Below the pieces are notes generated by a model. That model was not told where the DNA came from. It worked only from the letters and a program-made list of their open reading frames with translations, and searched no databases. A stretch of DNA of 64,000 nucleotides. Origin: Paractinoplanes toevensis (lineage in GTDB: Bacteria; Actinomycetota; Actinomycetes; Mycobacteriales; Micromonosporaceae). The stretch is from assembly GCF_018332695.1 (NCBI RefSeq), contig NZ_BOQN01000118.1:1-64000 (forward strand), read 5' to 3'. Each line of letters opens with the position of its first letter. Position 1 is the first letter of the stretch. Made by a program: the position numbers and the translations under genes. Shown here piece after piece: positions 44,914 to 53,337 of this stretch.

Positions 44914-45500
44914 TCCAGGGGTTCGTCCAGGAACCGCTGAATGTTCGGCCCGATCATGGTGGCCAGCAGCTCCGGGTCGGCGCTGGCAACCGGTTCGAGC
45001 CGTAGGACATAACGGACCACCATGAGCCCTGCGATCTGCGTCGCGACCAGCGCCGATCGCAGTGGAGCCTCCTCCGGGTCGACGATCAGCTCTCGCACCG
45101 CCCGCCGCAGGATCTGGGTGACCACGAACTCGCGCAGCAGCCGGGCCGTCCACTCGTTGCTCAACGCCGAGCGGAACATGGCCAGCGCGGCGGTGCCGGC
45201 CGGGGAATCCCACACGCTCAGCGCCATCCGGATCAGGCGGATGCCGGCCTCCTCGCGCGGCCCGGCGAGCGCCTGCGGAATCAGCTCGCCCGGGTTGATC
45301 GGCGCGTTCATGACCTCGAGGAAGAGCTTTTCCTTGGTGCCGAAGTAGTGATGCACGAGGGCCGGGTCGACTCCGGCGTCGCCCGCGATCGCCCGGATCG
45401 ACGCCTTGTCGAAGCCCTTCTCGGCGAACGTCCGGCGGGCGACCTCCAGGATGGACGTCCGGGTGTCCTGATTGCCCGGTCGCCGCCCGCTCCGCTTCAC
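44910..45500 (-). CDS. TetR family regulator of the ABC-2 exporter operon
   Basis: This 196-residue protein has a TetR N-terminal HTH (TRTSILEVARRTFAEKGFDKASIRAIAGDAGVDPALVHHYFGTKEKLFLEV) and a TetR_C-like helical domain. It is the third gene of a minus-strand operon behind the ATPase and permease, 13 bp after the permease stop. GTG at 45500 is chosen since AGGGAG stands 9 nt upstream; TTG codons at 45503 and 45506 are in frame and possible. It probably represses the exporter genes and is released by the exported drug. Confidence 0.88.
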   Translation of the reverse strand: MKRSGRRPGNQDTRTSILEVARRTFAEKGFDKASIRAIAGDAGVDPALVHHYFGTKEKLFLEVMNAPINPGELIPQALAGPREEAGIRLIRMALSVWDSPAGTAALAMFRSALSNEWTARLLREFVVTQILRRAVRELIVDPEEAPLRSALVATQIAGLMVVRYVLRLEPVASADPELLATMIGPNIQRFLDEPLD

Positions 45501-45513
45501 CAACAAACGCTCC

Positions 45514-46224
45514 CTAGGGTGTGCGCCGCCGCAGTGTCGCGGCGGCCAGAATCAGCGCCACCACGGCCGCCCCGGCCACGATGGTCACGTCCCGCCACAT
45601 CGTGGCACCGGCCGAACCCAGGGCGTCCACCGCGTAGGTGAGCGGCAGCACGTCGCTGATCGCCTGAAGCCACCCGGCCATCTGCGACCGCGGCACGAAC
45701 AGTCCGCACAGCAGGATCTGCGGCACGACCACCACCGGCAGGAACTGTACGGCCTGGAACTCGGTGCGGGCGAAGGCGCTGCACAGCAGCCCGATCGCCA
45801 CCCCCAGCACGGCGTCGACCACCGCGATCAGCAGGATCAGGCCCGCGCTCGCCGAGGTGTCCAGCCCGAGCAGCCCGTAGGCGACCCCGGTCGCGACCGC
45901 CCCCTGCACCACCGCGGCCAGCGAGAACGCCAGGCCGTACCCGAACAGCAGGTCGGTCTTCCGCAGGGGCGTGGTGAGCAGTCGTTCGAGCGTGCCGCTG
46001 GTCCGCTCGCGCAACATCGCGATGCTGGTCACCAGGAACATGATGGTGAACGGGAAGATCCCCAGCATGATGAGGGCGATCCGGTCGAACGTGTGCGGCG
46101 TGTCCTCGTACATGAAATAGAGCAGGGTCAGCAGCAGCGCCGGGACCACCAGCAGCAACGCCACCGTCCGCCGGTCGTGCCGCAGCTGCCGCAGAATCCG
46201 CCCGGTGGTGGCCAGCGCGATCAC
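45514..46224 (-). CDS. ABC-2 type transporter permease
   Basis: This 236-residue permease has six membrane helices and the ABC-2 pattern SIAMLRERTSGTLERLLTTPLRKTDLLFGYG, with VVVVPQILLCGLFVPRSQMAGWLQAISDVLPLTYAVDAL at the end. Such proteins pair with an ATPase to export antibiotics or polysaccharides. GTG at 46224 overlaps the ATPase stop (GTGA). The reading frame extends further upstream without similarity. The drug-exporter type with its own TetR is the nearest match. Confidence 0.9.
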   Translation of the reverse strand: MIALATTGRILRQLRHDRRTVALLLVVPALLLTLLYFMYEDTPHTFDRIALIMLGIFPFTIMFLVTSIAMLRERTSGTLERLLTTPLRKTDLLFGYGLAFSLAAVVQGAVATGVAYGLLGLDTSASAGLILLIAVVDAVLGVAIGLLCSAFARTEFQAVQFLPVVVVPQILLCGLFVPRSQMAGWLQAISDVLPLTYAVDALGSAGATMWRDVTIVAGAAVVALILAAATLRRRTP

Positions 46225-46934
46225 GCCGCCGCCCCCTGCTGCGACCGGATCAGCCGCAGGAAGGCCTCCTCGAGGTCGTCGGTCCCCGCGTCGGCCCGGA
46301 TGGCGGCCGGCGTGTCGTCGCCGATGATCAGCCCGTCCCGGATGAGCAGCAGCCGATCGCACCGCCCGGCCTCGTCCATCACATGGCTGGACACCAGCAG
46401 CGTCGTCCCCGCCGCGGCGAGCGCGTGAAAACGCCCCCACAGCTCGGCCCGCAGCACCGGGTCCTGCCCCACGGTCGGCTCGTCGAGCACCAGCAGCTGC
46501 GGCTTCCCGATCATCGCGCAGGCGAGCGAGGCCCGGCTGCGCTGGCCGCCGGAGAGGTTCCCGACGAGCTGCCCGGCCGCGTCCTTCAATCCGACGTCGG
46601 CGACGGCCTGATCGGCCTCGGTCGCCCCGAGGCCGTACAGCGCGGCGAAGTACCGAGCGTTCTCCCGCACCGACAGATCCGCGTAGACGCTGGGCGCCTG
46701 CGTCACATAACCGACGCTGCGCCGCAGTGCCGCACTGCCGGCGGGCTTCCCGAGCACGGTGACGCTCCCGGACCGGACGATCTGCACCCCCACCACGGCC
46801 CGGATCAGCGTGGTCTTCCCACTCCCGCTGGGCCCGAGCAGCCCGGTCACGCTCCCGGCCGGCACCACACAGCTGATCCCGTGCAACACCCGCCGCCGCC
46901 CCCGCTCGACGACGAGATCGCGCACTTCGATCAT
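46221..46934 (-). CDS. ABC transporter ATP-binding protein
   Basis: The 237-residue ATPase of the exporter has Walker A GPSGSGKTT, signature LSGGQRSRASLA, Walker B LLVLDEPTVGQDP and H-loop SSHVMDEAGRCD, typical of the DrrA/ABC-2 drug-export group. ATG at 46934 is preferred over ATG at 46952 because GGAGAC lies a few bases upstream. A possible promoter on the minus strand has TTCTGC (46996-46991) and TAGCGT (46973-46968), 17 bp apart, overlapped by the dyad TTCATC/GATGAA. The remaining gap to 47114 shows no gene. Confidence 0.92.
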   Translation of the reverse strand: MIEVRDLVVERGRRRVLHGISCVVPAGSVTGLLGPSGSGKTTLIRAVVGVQIVRSGSVTVLGKPAGSAALRRSVGYVTQAPSVYADLSVRENARYFAALYGLGATEADQAVADVGLKDAAGQLVGNLSGGQRSRASLACAMIGKPQLLVLDEPTVGQDPVLRAELWGRFHALAAAGTTLLVSSHVMDEAGRCDRLLLIRDGLIIGDDTPAAIRADAGTDDLEEAFLRLIRSQQGAAA

Positions 46935-46967
46935 CACAGTCTCCGATTTCATCAGGCGATGAGTTCA

Positions 46968-46996
46968 ACGCTAGATGAATTACTTCAAGAGCAGAA
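46968..46996 (-). promoter_or_regulatory. Possible promoter of the ABC-2 exporter operon
   Basis: TTCTGC (-35), 17 bp and TAGCGT (-10) stand about 34 bp before the ATPase ATG. The flanking TTCATC and GATGAA arms could be a TetR operator. It is moderately convincing. Confidence 0.4.
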
Positions 46997-47114
46997 GACC
47001 CAAGATGTACGGCGTACAAAAGTCCCGGATTTCAGCGGCCGGCCAAGCGTCCGGTCCGGGCCGTCGCGAGCCACCGGCGGCCCGGATGGGCGGTCGCCCG
47101 CCGAAGCGGGCGGC

Positions 47115-47702
47115 TCAGGCCCGCAGGTTCTCGATCGCCACATCCAGGGCGGCCTCGAGATGGGTGATCCGGCCGGTGCTCAGGAAGACGATGACGCCGC
47201 CCTGGATGCCGGCGATCAGGGCGGCCGCGGTGCGGTCGGCGTCGACCGTCGGGGCGATCTCGCCGATCGACTGCATGTGCCGGATGCCGGTGATCAGGGC
47301 CTGCTGCCACTGGCGGATCAGCTCGGTGGTGACCGCCCGGGCGCCGGGGGAGCGGCCGCTCATCTGGCCGAGCAGCGAGTTCAGCGGGCACTCCGGGCCC
47401 TGCGCCAGGTAGCGCCGCACCACGCTGTCGCGCCACGCCTGCCAGGCCGGCCACGAGGTCAGCTCGCCCAGCATCGGCTGCTGGTCGGCCAGGACCTGGT
47501 CGGCCTCGTGCCGGGCCACCGCGAGCAGCAGCTCCTCCTTGCCGCCGGGGAAGTAGTGGAACAGCTGGCTCTTACTGGTGCTCGTGCGGGCCATCACGTC
47601 CTCCAGGCGGGTGGCGGCGGCGCCGCGCTCGCGGATCTCGGCGGCCGCGCCGGTGACGATGCGCCTGCGGGTCTCCTCGCCCTTGCGGGTCAGGACGGTC
47701 AT
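47115..47702 (-). CDS. TetR family regulator divergent from an SDR gene
   Basis: This 195-residue protein has the TetR HTH (TRRRIVTGAAAEIRERGAAATRLEDVMARTSTSKSQLFHYFPGGKEELLLAV) and a C-terminal ligand domain of the TetR_C_11-like type, with ECPLNSLLGQMSG. ATG at 47702 follows GGAGGACACC. It is divergent from the SDR gene, and a TGGAC-N6-GTCCA dyad lies in the gap, so it probably represses that gene and itself. The ligand is unknown. Confidence 0.9.
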   Translation of the reverse strand: MTVLTRKGEETRRRIVTGAAAEIRERGAAATRLEDVMARTSTSKSQLFHYFPGGKEELLLAVARHEADQVLADQQPMLGELTSWPAWQAWRDSVVRRYLAQGPECPLNSLLGQMSGRSPGARAVTTELIRQWQQALITGIRHMQSIGEIAPTVDADRTAAALIAGIQGGVIVFLSTGRITHLEAALDVAIENLRA

Positions 47703-47721
47703 GATGGTGTCCTCCGGCTTC

Positions 47722-47737
47722 TGGACTTGCGGGTCCA
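47722..47737. promoter_or_regulatory. TetR-type operator between the TetR and SDR genes
   Basis: TGGAC-TTGCGG-GTCCA is a perfect 5-bp dyad with a 6-bp spacer, the layout used by YxaF/LmrA-like TetR proteins. It stands 20 bp from the regulator ATG and 48 bp from the SDR ATG. Confidence 0.6.
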
Positions 47738-47785
47738 ATTTTAGCGACGCATCGTGGGCCGCGGGATCCACGAACGGAGAAAATC

Positions 47786-48532
47786 ATGAGCACATCGCTG
47801 GCCGGCCGGACGGCCCTGGTCACCGGTTCCACCGACGGCATCGGTGCCGCCATCGCCCGCACGCTCGCCGAAGCGGGCGCCCACGTGGTGGTGAGCGGGC
47901 GGGACACCGCGCGCGGCGAGAAGGTGGTGGCCGGCATCGCCGAGCGCGGCGGCAGCGCCACCTTCGTCCGGGCGGACCTGGCCGAGGGCGGCCCCGCCGT
48001 GCGGGCCCTGGCCGAGGTGGCCGGGCCGCTCGACATCCTGGTCAACAACGCCGCGATGCTGATCACCCCGGCGCCGACCGCGGAGGTGCCGGAGGAGCTG
48101 ATCGACCGGGCCCTCGCCACCAACGTCAAGGCGGCGTTCCTGCTGACCGGCGCGATCGCCCCGGCGATGGCCGCGCGCGGCGGCGGCGCCATCGTCAACA
48201 TGGGTTCGGTCAACGGCCTCGGCGGGACGGCGCACTCCGCCCTTTACAGCGTCACCAAGGCCGCCATCCACTCGCTGACCATGTCGTTCGCCGACGAGTA
48301 CGCGTCGCAGGGCGTCCGGGTCAACGCCGTCGCACCCGGCCCGACCATGACCGAAAAGGTGACCGGCATGGGTAGGCACATCACCGACATGGTGGCCCGC
48401 TTCCCGTCCCGGCGGGCCAACACCCCGGACGAGGTCGCCCGGGCCGTGCTCTTCCTGGCCGGCGACGACGCCGCGAACATCCACGGCGCCGTACTCCCGG
48501 TCGACGGCGGCGCCGCCGCGAAAGCTCTCTAA
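47786..48532 (+). CDS. Short-chain dehydrogenase/reductase
   Basis: This 248-residue classical SDR has the cofactor motif TGSTDGIG (residues 13-20), NNAAM, the catalytic Ser in NMGSVNG, and YSVTKAA with catalytic Tyr and Lys; the C-terminus reads LPVDGGAAAKAL. The Arg after the second strand (SGRDTAR) favours NADP(H). The substrate is unknown. GGAGA precedes ATG at 47786. Control by the divergent TetR is likely. Confidence 0.92.
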   Translation: MSTSLAGRTALVTGSTDGIGAAIARTLAEAGAHVVVSGRDTARGEKVVAGIAERGGSATFVRADLAEGGPAVRALAEVAGPLDILVNNAAMLITPAPTAEVPEELIDRALATNVKAAFLLTGAIAPAMAARGGGAIVNMGSVNGLGGTAHSALYSVTKAAIHSLTMSFADEYASQGVRVNAVAPGPTMTEKVTGMGRHITDMVARFPSRRANTPDEVARAVLFLAGDDAANIHGAVLPVDGGAAAKAL

Positions 48533-50620
48533 CTAGAGGGCGAGGATGCGGTCGAGGAACTCGCGGTAGCCACGCATCGCCATCCGCATGCTCTCGGTGT
48601 CGGGGCTCGTGTTGCCGCGCAGCGGGTCCAGCTCGTCGCGCTCGGCCAGCAGCGCCTCGGTCAGCTCGTTGACCGCGTCGGTGAGCAGGTCGTGCGCGCG
48701 GGTCAGGGCTCGCTCCGGGTCGTCGACGAACTCCGCCTTCACCTCGTGCCAGGCGGCCCGGAAGTGGCGGGTGGCGTCGTCGTCCCAGAAGGCGATGTGC
48801 CCGGCCTCGACATCGCCGGGGCGCAGCGGCTGGTCCTCGGCGGCGGACTCCCGCTCGTCGTCGGGGTCGGGCGCGGCGCGGCGGCCGCGGCGGACCGGCT
48901 CGACGTCCTCGAGGCTGGCCGACCGGCGCGGCGTCGGCGGGCGGAGAGCGCTGTCGTCCTCCCACGGGCGGCGGATGGCCTGGTCCTCGGCGGCGCGCAC
49001 GGCGACCACGGCCGCCAGCGCCTCGGCCGCGGAGGGCTGGAGGAATTCGGCCGGCTCGCTCTTCTCGGCCGGCTTCTCAGTCGGCGAGGCGACCGGCCCG
49101 GCGCTGGCCGACCTAGCGGTGGCCGACCGAGCGGTGTCTGACCCAGCGGTGGCTGACCGAGCGGTGTCCGATCCGGCGGTGGCCGGCCGGGCGGTGTCCG
49201 ATCCGGCGGTGGCTGACCGGGCGGTCTCCGACCCGGCCGGGGCCGGCCCGGCGGTGCCCGGCCCGGTCGCGGCGACGGGGCCGGTCGGGCTGGCCGGCAC
49301 GGCCGGGGCGGCGGGCATGCCGATCGAGGCGGACGGCAGGGCTGCCGCCGGCGGGGTCACGGTCGGCCGCGGGCTGTCGGTTTCGGCAGCCGGCCTCGCC
49401 GACACCGGCGCGTTCGCCGCCGGGGACAGTGGCGCCGGGGACAGCGGGGCCTGGGACAGCGGAGTAGGGGAGAGTGGCGTCGGCGGCGAGGCGGACCCGC
49501 GCGGGACGGGCACCCCGGAGACCGGGCCGGAGTTGGGGTCGGGCAGGGCCGGCACATAGGACGGCGGCTGGCCGTACGCCGGCGGGTGGTAGCCGGGGGA
49601 TACCGGCGCGGAGGAGACCGGCGCGCCGGAGGTCGGGTTGACCACCGGGTGCGTCGAGGTCGGCACGGACGCCCAGCCGGTCGCCTGGCGGCGCCCCTCG
49701 GGCGCGGCCGGCTCGGCGGTCTCGGCGAGGTCGCGGCGGCGGCTCTCGGGACCGTCCACGGAGGGTACGGAGTCGCCGGGTGCCGTGAAACCGGGAACGC
49801 CGGCCCGTCCGTTCATGTCAACACGCCCGTTCTCGTCGGTTGCTTCAGCCGAATCCGTCTTCGCGGCCGGCTCGCCCCGCGCCGGGCCATCCACAGTAGA
49901 CGGCTCGTCGCCCGGGTTCTTCGCCCGTCCGTTCAGTTCCGGGCCACCGTGCCCGTTCAGGCCGGGCCGTGGCTCGTCGCCGGTGTTGCGCCCGCCGAAC
50001 AGGAACCGGCCGTTGCGCCCGCTCAACCCGAAGCCACCGAACGCTCCGGTATCCCGGTCCCACGGATTGGCTCGCCGAGACTCTACGTCCTGAGCTGCGT
50101 CTTCGCCGGTGTCCGACGCGCCGGAGTGATCTGGATCGCGCTCCTGCGCGGTGTGCTGGTGGCCCGCATCCGCACTCGGCCCGCTCAGCGAATTGCCGGC
50201 CGGGCCGCCCGATGCGGAGCCGGCCGACGCGGTAGGACCGCTCAGCGAACCACCGAACGAGCCGCCCGGGGTGGACGCCGGCTTCGGTCCGTCCGGTTTC
50301 GCTCTGTCCGGCGACGGGCCACCCGCGGGCGGGCGGGCCGACGCGAACGGTGACGCCGGCGCGACCCCGCCGTGCTGGCCCGGGCCGAGCGCGATCGGGC
50401 TGCCGTGCACCGGCCCGGCCGGCGGGGGAGTGAACAGCCCGCCGTTCTCCTCGGTGCGCCGCGAACCGAGCGCGACCATCTGAGGTTCACCCGGAAGGAC
50501 TACCGAGATCTCGGGCTGTTCGGCGGTGTCGGCCGGGTCCCCGGCATCCCGATGGACCGGCCAGAAGCGGGACAGGCCGCGTGATGACCGGTTGTTGTCG
50601 GGGCTGGACGTCGGCTCCAT
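48533..50620 (-). CDS. Long low-complexity protein with conserved C-terminal helical domain
   Basis: The function is unknown. The 695-residue protein is mostly Pro/Ala/Ser/Gly-rich and disordered, including Pro-rich runs with SPTPLSQAPLSPAPLS repeats and a 10-residue tandem repeat (GSDTARSATA). Only the last 115 residues look folded: GHIAFWDDDATRHFRAAWHEVKAEFVDDP and LLTDAVNELTEALLAERDEL, ending in MRGYREFLDRIL. A similar helical tail (W...VQxxFVDDP type) occurs in other actinobacterial proteins of unknown role, as I recall. ATG at 50620 has GGGAG upstream. It is convergent with the SDR gene. It could be a scaffold. Confidence 0.75.
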   Translation of the reverse strand: MEPTSSPDNNRSSRGLSRFWPVHRDAGDPADTAEQPEISVVLPGEPQMVALGSRRTEENGGLFTPPPAGPVHGSPIALGPGQHGGVAPASPFASARPPAGGPSPDRAKPDGPKPASTPGGSFGGSLSGPTASAGSASGGPAGNSLSGPSADAGHQHTAQERDPDHSGASDTGEDAAQDVESRRANPWDRDTGAFGGFGLSGRNGRFLFGGRNTGDEPRPGLNGHGGPELNGRAKNPGDEPSTVDGPARGEPAAKTDSAEATDENGRVDMNGRAGVPGFTAPGDSVPSVDGPESRRRDLAETAEPAAPEGRRQATGWASVPTSTHPVVNPTSGAPVSSAPVSPGYHPPAYGQPPSYVPALPDPNSGPVSGVPVPRGSASPPTPLSPTPLSQAPLSPAPLSPAANAPVSARPAAETDSPRPTVTPPAAALPSASIGMPAAPAVPASPTGPVAATGPGTAGPAPAGSETARSATAGSDTARPATAGSDTARSATAGSDTARSATARSASAGPVASPTEKPAEKSEPAEFLQPSAAEALAAVVAVRAAEDQAIRRPWEDDSALRPPTPRRSASLEDVEPVRRGRRAAPDPDDERESAAEDQPLRPGDVEAGHIAFWDDDATRHFRAAWHEVKAEFVDDPERALTRAHDLLTDAVNELTEALLAERDELDPLRGNTSPDTESMRMAMRGYREFLDRILAL
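49105..49235 (-). repeat. 30-bp tandem repeats coding GSDTARSATA units
   Basis: About four near-identical 30-bp units, each with GCGGTG...GACC and GCGGTGTCC(or T)GA, code the decapeptide repeat. Differences are mostly silent or single substitutions, which points to recent slippage or unequal exchange. Confidence 0.8.
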
Positions 50621-50727
50621 CGGTGTAAGACTCCCGTCGCGAGGCTGCCCCACCCGCGCCCGTGAGCTGCGCGGACCCATATCCGGCGGGCGGGCACCCG
50701 CACCCTGGGCCGGGCGCGGCGCTTGAC

Positions 50728-50739
50728 GACGGTACCGTC
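50728..50739. promoter_or_regulatory. 12-bp palindrome in the hisI upstream gap
   Basis: GACGGTACCGTC is a perfect palindrome that abuts a -35-like TTGACG (50723-50728). It lies in the 212-bp divergent gap between the low-complexity protein gene and hisI. A regulator site is possible; nothing else stands out there. Confidence 0.3.
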
Positions 50740-50819
50740 CCCGGCGTCCCGGCACATCCCCTGTGCCCGGATCGTGGGCCACGTCGCGGGGCCGATCAGG
50801 GTGTTCCCGGCCCGCGGTG

Positions 50820-50825
50820 GACAAT
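50820..50825 (+). promoter_or_regulatory. -10 element of hisI, leaderless arrangement
   Basis: GACAAT stands 7 nt before the GTG of hisI, with no Shine-Dalgarno between. No good -35 is visible. It would drive hisI-trpE and the membrane protein as one leaderless message. Confidence 0.45.
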
Positions 50826-50832
50826 CGGTGTC

Positions 50833-51198
50833 GTGGCCTCCAAGACCGACCTTGATCCGGCAATCGCGACGCGCCTCAAGCGCACCCCCGACGGCCTCGT
50901 CGCCGCGATCGTGCGCGAGCACGACACCGGCGACGTGCTGATGCTCGGCTGGATGGACGACGAGGCGCTGCATCGCACGCTGACCACCGGCCGGGCCACC
51001 TACTGGTCGCGCAGCCGCCAGGAGTACTGGGTGAAAGGGGCCACCTCCGGCCACCACCAGTACGTGAAGTCGGTCGCCCTGGACTGCGATGGTGACGCGC
51101 TGCTGGTCACCGTGGAGCAGGTCGGCGCGGCCTGCCACACCGGCGAGCACACCTGTTTTTTCACCGAGCTGCCGGTTACCGGCGTGGAGCAACGATGA
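50833..51198 (+). CDS. hisI: Phosphoribosyl-AMP cyclohydrolase
   Basis: HisI opens the purine ring of PR-AMP, the third step of histidine synthesis. The 121-residue protein has [30 protein letters not shown], the metal site [10 protein letters not shown] and the cysteine cluster [13 protein letters not shown]. It lacks the HisE pyrophosphohydrolase domain, so hisE must be elsewhere. GTG at 50833 is chosen from the family start and the -10 just upstream. The stop overlaps trpE (ATGA). It is separated from hisF by about 21 kb. Confidence 0.95.
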   Translation: MASKTDLDPAIATRLKRTPDGLVAAIVREHDTGDVLMLGWMDDEALHRTLTTGRATYWSRSRQEYWVKGATSGHHQYVKSVALDCDGDALLVTVEQVGAACHTGEHTCFFTELPVTGVEQR

Positions 51199-52727
51199 CC
51201 AGCGGTGCGGTCCGGCCCGACGAGGCGGAATTCCTGCGGCAGCGGCGCCGGGTGGTCCCGGTGACCCGGCGCCTGCTCGCCGACGGCGAGACCCCGGTCG
51301 GTGTCTATACGAAGCTGGCCGGCGGCCCCGGCACGTTCCTGCTCGAGTCGGCCGAGCAGGGCGCCGGCCCGTCCGGCGCGGCCTGGTCCCGCTATTCGTT
51401 CATCGGCGTGCGCAGCGCCGCCACCCTGGTCGAGCGGGACGGTTCGGCCGCCTGGCTGGGCACGCCGCCGGCCGGCGTGCCGACCGGCGGCGACCCGGTC
51501 ACCGTGCTGCGCGAGACGGTCGCGGCCCTGGCCGACGGCCCGGTCGCGGAGGGCCTGCCGCCGCTGACCGGCGGCATGGTGGGCTATCTGAGCTATGACC
51601 TGGTACGCCGGTTCGAACGGTTGCCGGCCACCGCCACCGACGACCTGCCCCTGCCCGAGCTGGGCATGATGCTCGCGACCGACCTGGTGGTGCTCGACCA
51701 CTACGACGGCTCGGCGATCCTGGTGGCCAACGCGGTGATGGCCGACGCCGCCGGCGACGCGGAGCGCCTCGCGGCGTACCACAACGCGGTCGGCCGGCTC
51801 GACGCGATGACCACCGCGCTGTCCCGCCCCACCCCGCCGATGATCTCCACGGTGGAGCGTCGCCCGGCCGGTGAGCCGGTCAGCCGCACCGCCCCGGGTG
51901 AATATCAGAAGGCGGTCGAGGAGGCCAAGGAGGCGATCCGGGCCGGCGAGTGCTTCCAGATCGTGGTGGCGCAGCGGTTCGAGCGGCCCACCGACGCCAA
52001 CCCGCTCGACGTCTACCGCGTGCTGCGGGCGACCAACCCCAGCCCGTACATGTATCTGTTGCGGTTTGATGATTTTGACATCGTCGGGTCGTCACCGGAG
52101 GCGCACCTCAAGGTCAACGCCGACGAGCAAGGGGTACGCCGGGCGCTGTTGCACCCGATCGCCGGCACCCGCTGGCGGGGCGCCACCCCCGAGCAGGACG
52201 CCGCACTGGCCGCCGAGTTGCTGGCCGACCCGAAGGAACGTTCCGAGCACGTGATGCTGGTCGACCTGGGCCGCAACGACCTGGGCCGGGTGTGCAAGCC
52301 CGGCACGGTCGAGGTGCCGGAGTTTGCCCGCATCGAGCGGTACAGCCACGTCATGCACATCGTCTCCACCGTCACCGGCGAGCTGCGCGACGACCGGAGC
52401 GCCTTCGACGCGCTGGCCGCGACGTTCCCGGCCGGCACCCTCTCCGGCGCGCCCAAGGTGCGGGCCATGGAGATCATCGAGGAGCTCGAGCCGACCCGGC
52501 GCGGCCTCTACGGTGGCACGGTCGGCTACTTCGGCTTCGCCGGCGACATGGACATGGCGATCGCGATCCGCACCGCGCTGCTCAAGGACGGCGTCGCCTA
52601 CGTGGGCGCCGGCGCCGGCATCGTGGCCGATTCGGATCCGGCCGCCGAGGAGACCGAGACCCGCAACAAGGCCGCCGCCGTGCTGGCCGCCATAGCCTCG
52701 GCGGAAACCCTGCGCGCCGCACGATGA
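51195..52727 (+). CDS. trpE: Anthranilate synthase component I
   Basis: TrpE converts chorismate to anthranilate with ammonia from TrpG, the first step of tryptophan synthesis. The 510-residue protein has the N-terminal Trp-binding motif LLES (FLLESAEQG), so feedback inhibition is likely. The chorismate-binding C-terminal half has [45 protein letters not shown] and [21 protein letters not shown]. No trpG is in the window. The start overlaps hisI and the stop overlaps the membrane protein gene, so the three are coupled. Confidence 0.96.
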   Translation: MTSGAVRPDEAEFLRQRRRVVPVTRRLLADGETPVGVYTKLAGGPGTFLLESAEQGAGPSGAAWSRYSFIGVRSAATLVERDGSAAWLGTPPAGVPTGGDPVTVLRETVAALADGPVAEGLPPLTGGMVGYLSYDLVRRFERLPATATDDLPLPELGMMLATDLVVLDHYDGSAILVANAVMADAAGDAERLAAYHNAVGRLDAMTTALSRPTPPMISTVERRPAGEPVSRTAPGEYQKAVEEAKEAIRAGECFQIVVAQRFERPTDANPLDVYRVLRATNPSPYMYLLRFDDFDIVGSSPEAHLKVNADEQGVRRALLHPIAGTRWRGATPEQDAALAAELLADPKERSEHVMLVDLGRNDLGRVCKPGTVEVPEFARIERYSHVMHIVSTVTGELRDDRSAFDALAATFPAGTLSGAPKVRAMEIIEELEPTRRGLYGGTVGYFGFAGDMDMAIAIRTALLKDGVAYVGAGAGIVADSDPAAEETETRNKAAAVLAAIASAETLRAAR

Positions 52728-53257
52728 ACAGCCGCCGGACGTACGTCCTGACCCTGCTGGCCGCCCTGGCCGGCGCGGCGCTGGCGCTGTACGCGATCAC
52801 CCGCACCTGGTCGGTCCAGCTGACCCCGCGGGCCGGGATGTCCGACCTGCGGGAGGCCCGCACCGGCACCGATCTGGAACCGTGGGTGACCGGCCTGGCC
52901 GTGGTCGCGCTGGCCGGCACCGGCGCGCTGCTGGCCACCGCCGGCTGGGTCCGCCGCGCCTTGGGCGTGCTGCTGGCCCTGGCCGGCGCGGGCGTGACGG
53001 CCGGCGCGATCATCGGCCGGGCCGGCCTGGACCCGGGCTCGGCGGGCGCCGGCGGCACGGTCTGGCCGATCGCCTGCGCGGCCGGCGGCGTGATCATCCT
53101 GCTGGGCGGCCTGACCGCGTTCGCCCAGGGCCACCGCTGGCCCGGCATGTCCGCCCGCTACGACCGCAAACCGGCCGCCCCCGAACGCCCGACGGCCGCC
53201 GCCGACCACCGGGCCGCCTGGGACGCCCTCGACCGCGGCGACGACCCGACCGCTTAG
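52724..53257 (+). CDS. Trp-region conserved membrane protein (TIGR02234 type)
   Basis: This 177-residue protein follows trpE in many actinobacteria and is known as the Trp-operon-associated membrane protein; its function is unknown. Four membrane segments are seen at about residues 8-27, 55-73, 79-98 and 111-130, with [15 protein letters not shown] after the first. The C-terminal 40 residues are charged and cytoplasmic. ATG at 52724 overlaps the trpE stop. The next trp gene, trpC, is 2.7 kb away because of the NACHT gene. Confidence 0.85.
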   Translation: MNSRRTYVLTLLAALAGAALALYAITRTWSVQLTPRAGMSDLREARTGTDLEPWVTGLAVVALAGTGALLATAGWVRRALGVLLALAGAGVTAGAIIGRAGLDPGSAGAGGTVWPIACAAGGVIILLGGLTAFAQGHRWPGMSARYDRKPAAPERPTAAADHRAAWDALDRGDDPTA

Positions 53258-53337
53258 GGCCTGCCACCCGAACGGCTGGCGGAGCCGCCGTGCTCGGTGA
53301 CAGACACGGCTGATCCGGATCGGCAGAATTGTCCTCT

